A DNA stretch of 6,502 nt from Zoogloeaceae bacterium. Lineage in GTDB: Bacteria > Pseudomonadota > Gammaproteobacteria > Burkholderiales > Rhodocyclaceae. The notes beneath the pieces are model-generated. The model saw only the letters and a program-made list of their open reading frames with translations. It was not told the origin of the DNA and did not search any database. The translations under genes were made by a program, and so were the position numbers. Positions within the stretch are counted from its first letter, which is position 1. Each line of letters starts with the position of its first letter. Location of the stretch: positions 1 to 6,502 of the forward strand of contig JAIRZG010000085.1 in assembly GCA_031267345.1 (NCBI GenBank), given 5' to 3'. Positions 4,061-6,502 of this stretch are shown one piece after another.

Positions 4061-5245
4061 TTATCCCGGAATATCTTCCTCCAGTTCAAATTTTTCGCCA
4101 TCTTCACGCATATAGCTGGCTCCTGCTATAGAACCGTCACGATAAAAGAACAGGGTATATTGACCGGTGGTCTCGCCCTTGTAGCGTTCGTCAAAAATCA
4201 TCTGCCCGTTACCGGTTTTTTGTTTCAGGACAAGGCGCATGAATTCTTTTTGTCCCTTGTAGATCAACGCGCCTGCTGTCCGCTTTTCGTTCAGTGTGAT
4301 TTTCAGGAAAAACCTGTTTTTCAGTCCGACCGAGCGCAGCGTTGAAAATGCGCCATATTCATCGCCATCCTTGCAATCATATTCAAACTCAATGTATCTC
4401 CAGTCCTCATCGCCCTGCTCACCACCCCACTCGCCATCCCTCAGGTAACAGCTTGCCTTGATCTGCTTCATTTCATTGCGTTCCAGCCTGTACGTTATCC
4501 GCGCGCCGCGCGTTCCAGCGCAACAGGAGTTGACTTCGGTAATGGTTTTGTTTTCATGATCGAATTCCAGACCGACGCCCGTGATGTTGCTCAGGAAAAA
4601 TTCTTTTTTCTCCGGATCATACAAATAATATCGCGCCATACGATCAGTATCTATCCAGAGTGAAAAATCATCAATCCCGTCAAAATTGTAATCCGCAATT
4701 TTTATATAACTCGCTTCACATTCGCCGGAATAATTGTTTTCCTCCCCAGGAATATCCATTCTTTGCACAAGATCACCAGACGGTTTTTGGAAAATATACA
4801 GAACAAGGTCATGCTGCTTTTTTTCGTCTTCATCATAACAGGCGTAAGTCGCCCCGACATAAAGATCTTTTGATTCTTCAAGCGCGTCCAGATTGTTTCC
4901 GAATGAAAATTCATCGCTGTAAAACTGTTTGCTTTCGGGAAAATACTCAAAAACTTCCGGCGCATAGCCAAGTCCACAGACATGCATAAAATCATAACGC
5001 TCGCCTCTCCTGTTGGTATAAGCGCCAAGAAACTGATTTACTTCGCATTCAAAACCCGGCGAATTCATCAGTTCCTGATAAACCTTGTCGCTGCCTTTTT
5101 TGTAGACAAACAACTTCCAGCGATTATCGGTTTTGTCGTGAAATGATTTAACGATAAAATCGCCCAAATCCCGCACGGCAACATCGTTTCCCCGGGCAAA
5201 CGAAACACTCGCGCACAATACCAGCAAAGCCAGAATTTTTTTCAT
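4061..5245 (-). CDS. Secreted protein resembling the XAC2610-related family
   Basis: This 394-residue protein has a Sec signal peptide (MKKILALLVLCASVSFA, likely cleavage after A17). The LVLC stretch does not fit a lipobox. The mature part has eight cysteines (67, 90, 136, 176, 241, 242, 266, 291), suiting disulfides in the periplasm or outside the cell. At 184-194 it has ADYNFDGIDDF, a DxNxDGxDD loop like calcium-binding EF-hand/FG-GAP loops, as in proteins annotated XAC2610-related. The acidic C-terminus ends in EDGEKFELEEDIPG. Start 5245 is supported by AGAGGG (5258-5253) 7 nt upstream; the frame is open to 5374 but the signal peptide would then be internal. The gene is visibly richer in A/T than its neighbours, suggesting separate acquisition. 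It has its own terminator and a 159-bp upstream gap with no convincing promoter. Function unknown; family match is from motif and layout only. Confidence 0.75.
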   Translation of the reverse strand: MKKILALLVLCASVSFARGNDVAVRDLGDFIVKSFHDKTDNRWKLFVYKKGSDKVYQELMNSPGFECEVNQFLGAYTNRRGERYDFMHVCGLGYAPEVFEYFPESKQFYSDEFSFGNNLDALEESKDLYVGATYACYDEDEKKQHDLVLYIFQKPSGDLVQRMDIPGEENNYSGECEASYIKIADYNFDGIDDFSLWIDTDRMARYYLYDPEKKEFFLSNITGVGLEFDHENKTITEVNSCCAGTRGARITYRLERNEMKQIKASCYLRDGEWGGEQGDEDWRYIEFEYDCKDGDEYGAFSTLRSVGLKNRFFLKITLNEKRTAGALIYKGQKEFMRLVLKQKTGNGQMIFDERYKGETTGQYTLFFYRDGSIAGASYMREDGEKFELEEDIPG

Positions 5246-5375
5246 CGTAAATCCCTCTTTACTTTCTTTCAATTGAATCGTTTGCCGGAACGTCGGGTCG
5301 GGCGGTAAGGCAGGACGCAACGAAACAGAACCAGATGCTAACAAAGAAGTAAACGGCTGTATATGAACAAGCAAT

Positions 5376-5393
5376 GTCCTGTCGCGGCAGGAC
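5376..5393. terminator. Short hairpin just after the permease stop codon
   Basis: GTCCTG (5376-5381) pairs with CAGGAC (5388-5393), extendable by one G-U pair around CGCG. It begins 11 nt beyond the permease stop on the minus strand. No T-run follows, so it is at best a weak terminator or an mRNA end stabiliser. Confidence 0.35.
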
Positions 5394-5404
5394 GCCCCAT
5401 GTCC

Positions 5405-6502
5405 TTACGGCTTTCTGACCCCCGACATCATCCGCCAGGCCAATCCCAGCGCGGTGAGGCCGAAGGCAGTGAGCGCGGCGGCGGCGGGCAGGATGTCGGA
5501 GATGCCGCCGTGGCGCAGCATCACCTGATGGAAGCCTTCGAGCGCCCAGTCCATCGGCGAGAGGCGCGTCCAGGCTTGCATGGCGACGGGCATGACGAAG
5601 CGCGGCGCCATGACGCCGCCGAGCGCGCCCATGAGAATGTTGCCGACGCCGCCCAGAATGGTCGCCTGTTCGCTGCTTTTCGCCAGGCTGGCGATCAACA
5701 GCGCCCAGCCGACCGCCGCAATACTCACCGCCAGACTGACCAGCCACAAGGCGACGAGCGCCATCGCGCCCTGCGGCAGCGTCAGCGCCTCGCCGCCGCA
5801 AAGCGGCACCAGCCAGCGTCCCACGCCGACCATGACGACAGCCTGAATCTGGTTGATGAGGACAAAGGGCAGAAACTTGCCCGCCAGCACCAGACCGAAG
5901 GAGACCCGTTGCGTCGCCAGCCGTTGCAGGGCGCCATGCTGGCGTTCGCCAATAAAAACCGCCGAAATGGGGATGACCACAAAAAACATCGAAAAAATGA
6001 GCCACGCCGGAACATTCTGCTGCACGGCGGAAGGCAGCGCGGGCGCGGGATCATCGCCATGCCCCACGGCTTCGACGGCAAGCGTGGGCGCGTCAAGGCG
6101 CATCTGCGCCGTTTCGGGCAGCAACAGGCTTTCTTCCAGGGCTTCGAGCGCGAAAAGGACGCTGACGCGAACGCTCGCCGCTTCCACCTGCCGATAAAAC
6201 CCTTCGCGCAGGACGCGCGGCAGCGTGGGATCGACCAGCAGTTGCAGGGTGGGCGTTTGTTGCGCGTCGATCTGGCGGGCGTAGCCTTGCGGGATCGCCA
6301 GCGCGAAGGCGATTTCTCCCGTCTCCACCTGACGACGGGCGGCGTCGAGGTCGGCGGGCGGCGCGTGTTTTTTGAACGACGCCATATCGTCCAGTCGGGC
6401 GTCCAGCGCCCTGGAGGCGCGGCTGTCATCCAGATCGAGCAGCGTATAGCCGACGCCGGCATTGGCCTTGCCGGAAAACGCGTCGCTCTCCGCCAGCGCC
6501 AG
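5405..6502 (-). CDS. ABC-2-type transporter permease (partial, start beyond right edge)
   Basis: The frame is open to the right edge; 365 residues are visible. Residues 1-160 are a soluble extracytoplasmic domain with VGYTLLDLDDSRAS (17-30) and IAFALAIPQGYARQID (64-79), as in YhhJ/YbhS-like permeases, where it follows a first membrane helix (outside the window). Five further helices are visible at about 165-185, 207-227, 249-275, 283-303 and 336-357. The family hallmark ERQHGALQRLATQ (186-198) follows the first of these, and LSPMDWALEGFHQVMLR lies before the last. Such permeases pair with an ATPase, and often an HlyD-like protein, to export drugs, lipids or natural products. Those partners would lie to the right. 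The substrate is unknown; a link to the ACP/ketosynthase pathway is possible but an unrelated gene and a terminator separate them. ATG 6385 is internal, not the start. Confidence 0.88.
   Translation of the reverse strand: MALAESDAFSGKANAGVGYTLLDLDDSRASRALDARLDDMASFKKHAPPADLDAARRQVETGEIAFALAIPQGYARQIDAQQTPTLQLLVDPTLPRVLREGFYRQVEAASVRVSVLFALEALEESLLLPETAQMRLDAPTLAVEAVGHGDDPAPALPSAVQQNVPAWLIFSMFFVVIPISAVFIGERQHGALQRLATQRVSFGLVLAGKFLPFVLINQIQAVVMVGVGRWLVPLCGGEALTLPQGAMALVALWLVSLAVSIAAVGWALLIASLAKSSEQATILGGVGNILMGALGGVMAPRFVMPVAMQAWTRLSPMDWALEGFHQVMLRHGGISDILPAAAALTAFGLTALGLAWRMMSGVRKP

Noticed and set aside
3627..4115. Plus-strand 162-residue frame across the ACP start and intergenic hairpins
   Set aside because: It crosses a gene, a multi-hairpin block and a terminator, and its translation has no domain character.
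5259..6005. Minus-strand 248-residue frame within the permease
   Set aside because: Alternative frame of the permease with low-complexity arginine/histidine/glycine composition; the other frame shows membrane helices and ABC-2 motifs.

Overview
The window is 6.5 kb of GC-rich bacterial DNA, most likely from a beta- or gammaproteobacterium. That guess rests on the codon use, the aryl-polyene-type ACP/ketosynthase pair, a TacAT-like toxin-antitoxin pair, and small dispersed hairpin repeats of the 'CGTCATTCC' and 'CCTCCCCTT' kinds. Every gene I can support lies on the minus strand, so the biological order runs from right to left.

From right to left: (1) the C-terminal 365 residues of an ABC-2-type transporter permease, open at the right edge (5405-6502); (2) an AT-richer gene for a secreted protein resembling the XAC2610-related family, with a signal peptide and a calcium-loop-like motif (4061-5245), followed by a good intrinsic terminator (3973-4010); (3) a 290-bp intergenic stretch with a compact multi-hairpin structure (3871-3945); (4) an acyl carrier protein (3477-3767); (5) a repeat-filled junction (about 3071-3517); (6) a ketosynthase with all three catalytic residues, fused to a second ketosynthase-like (chain-length-factor-like) domain (1474-3213); (7) a small membrane-protein reading frame that runs into dispersed repeats (1134-1463); (8) a DUF1778-type antitoxin (807-1088) and GNAT toxin (313-810) with a clear promoter/operator; (9) the 5' end of an IS5-family transposase and the IS end (1-181).

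The ACP and ketosynthase look like the start of an aryl-polyene-like (type II, fatty-acid-like) biosynthetic cluster. The dehydratase, reductase and other genes that normally follow are not in the window; a toxin-antitoxin pair and an IS sit there instead.

The most unusual part is the ACP-ketosynthase junction. A roughly 160-bp element with inverted ends made of 7-bp GACAGAN repeats is present twice, carried in a tandem duplication of the ketosynthase 5' end. In each copy it supplies the stop codon of the upstream frame and, 17 bp overlapping and in another frame, an ATG with an SD-like GAGG for the downstream frame. A diverged third piece, lacking exactly one heptamer, lies in the linker joining the ketosynthase to its C-terminal domain. 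There the same sequence gives in-frame read-through instead of stop/restart. Because 7 is not a multiple of 3, gain or loss of one heptamer would switch between separate and fused proteins.
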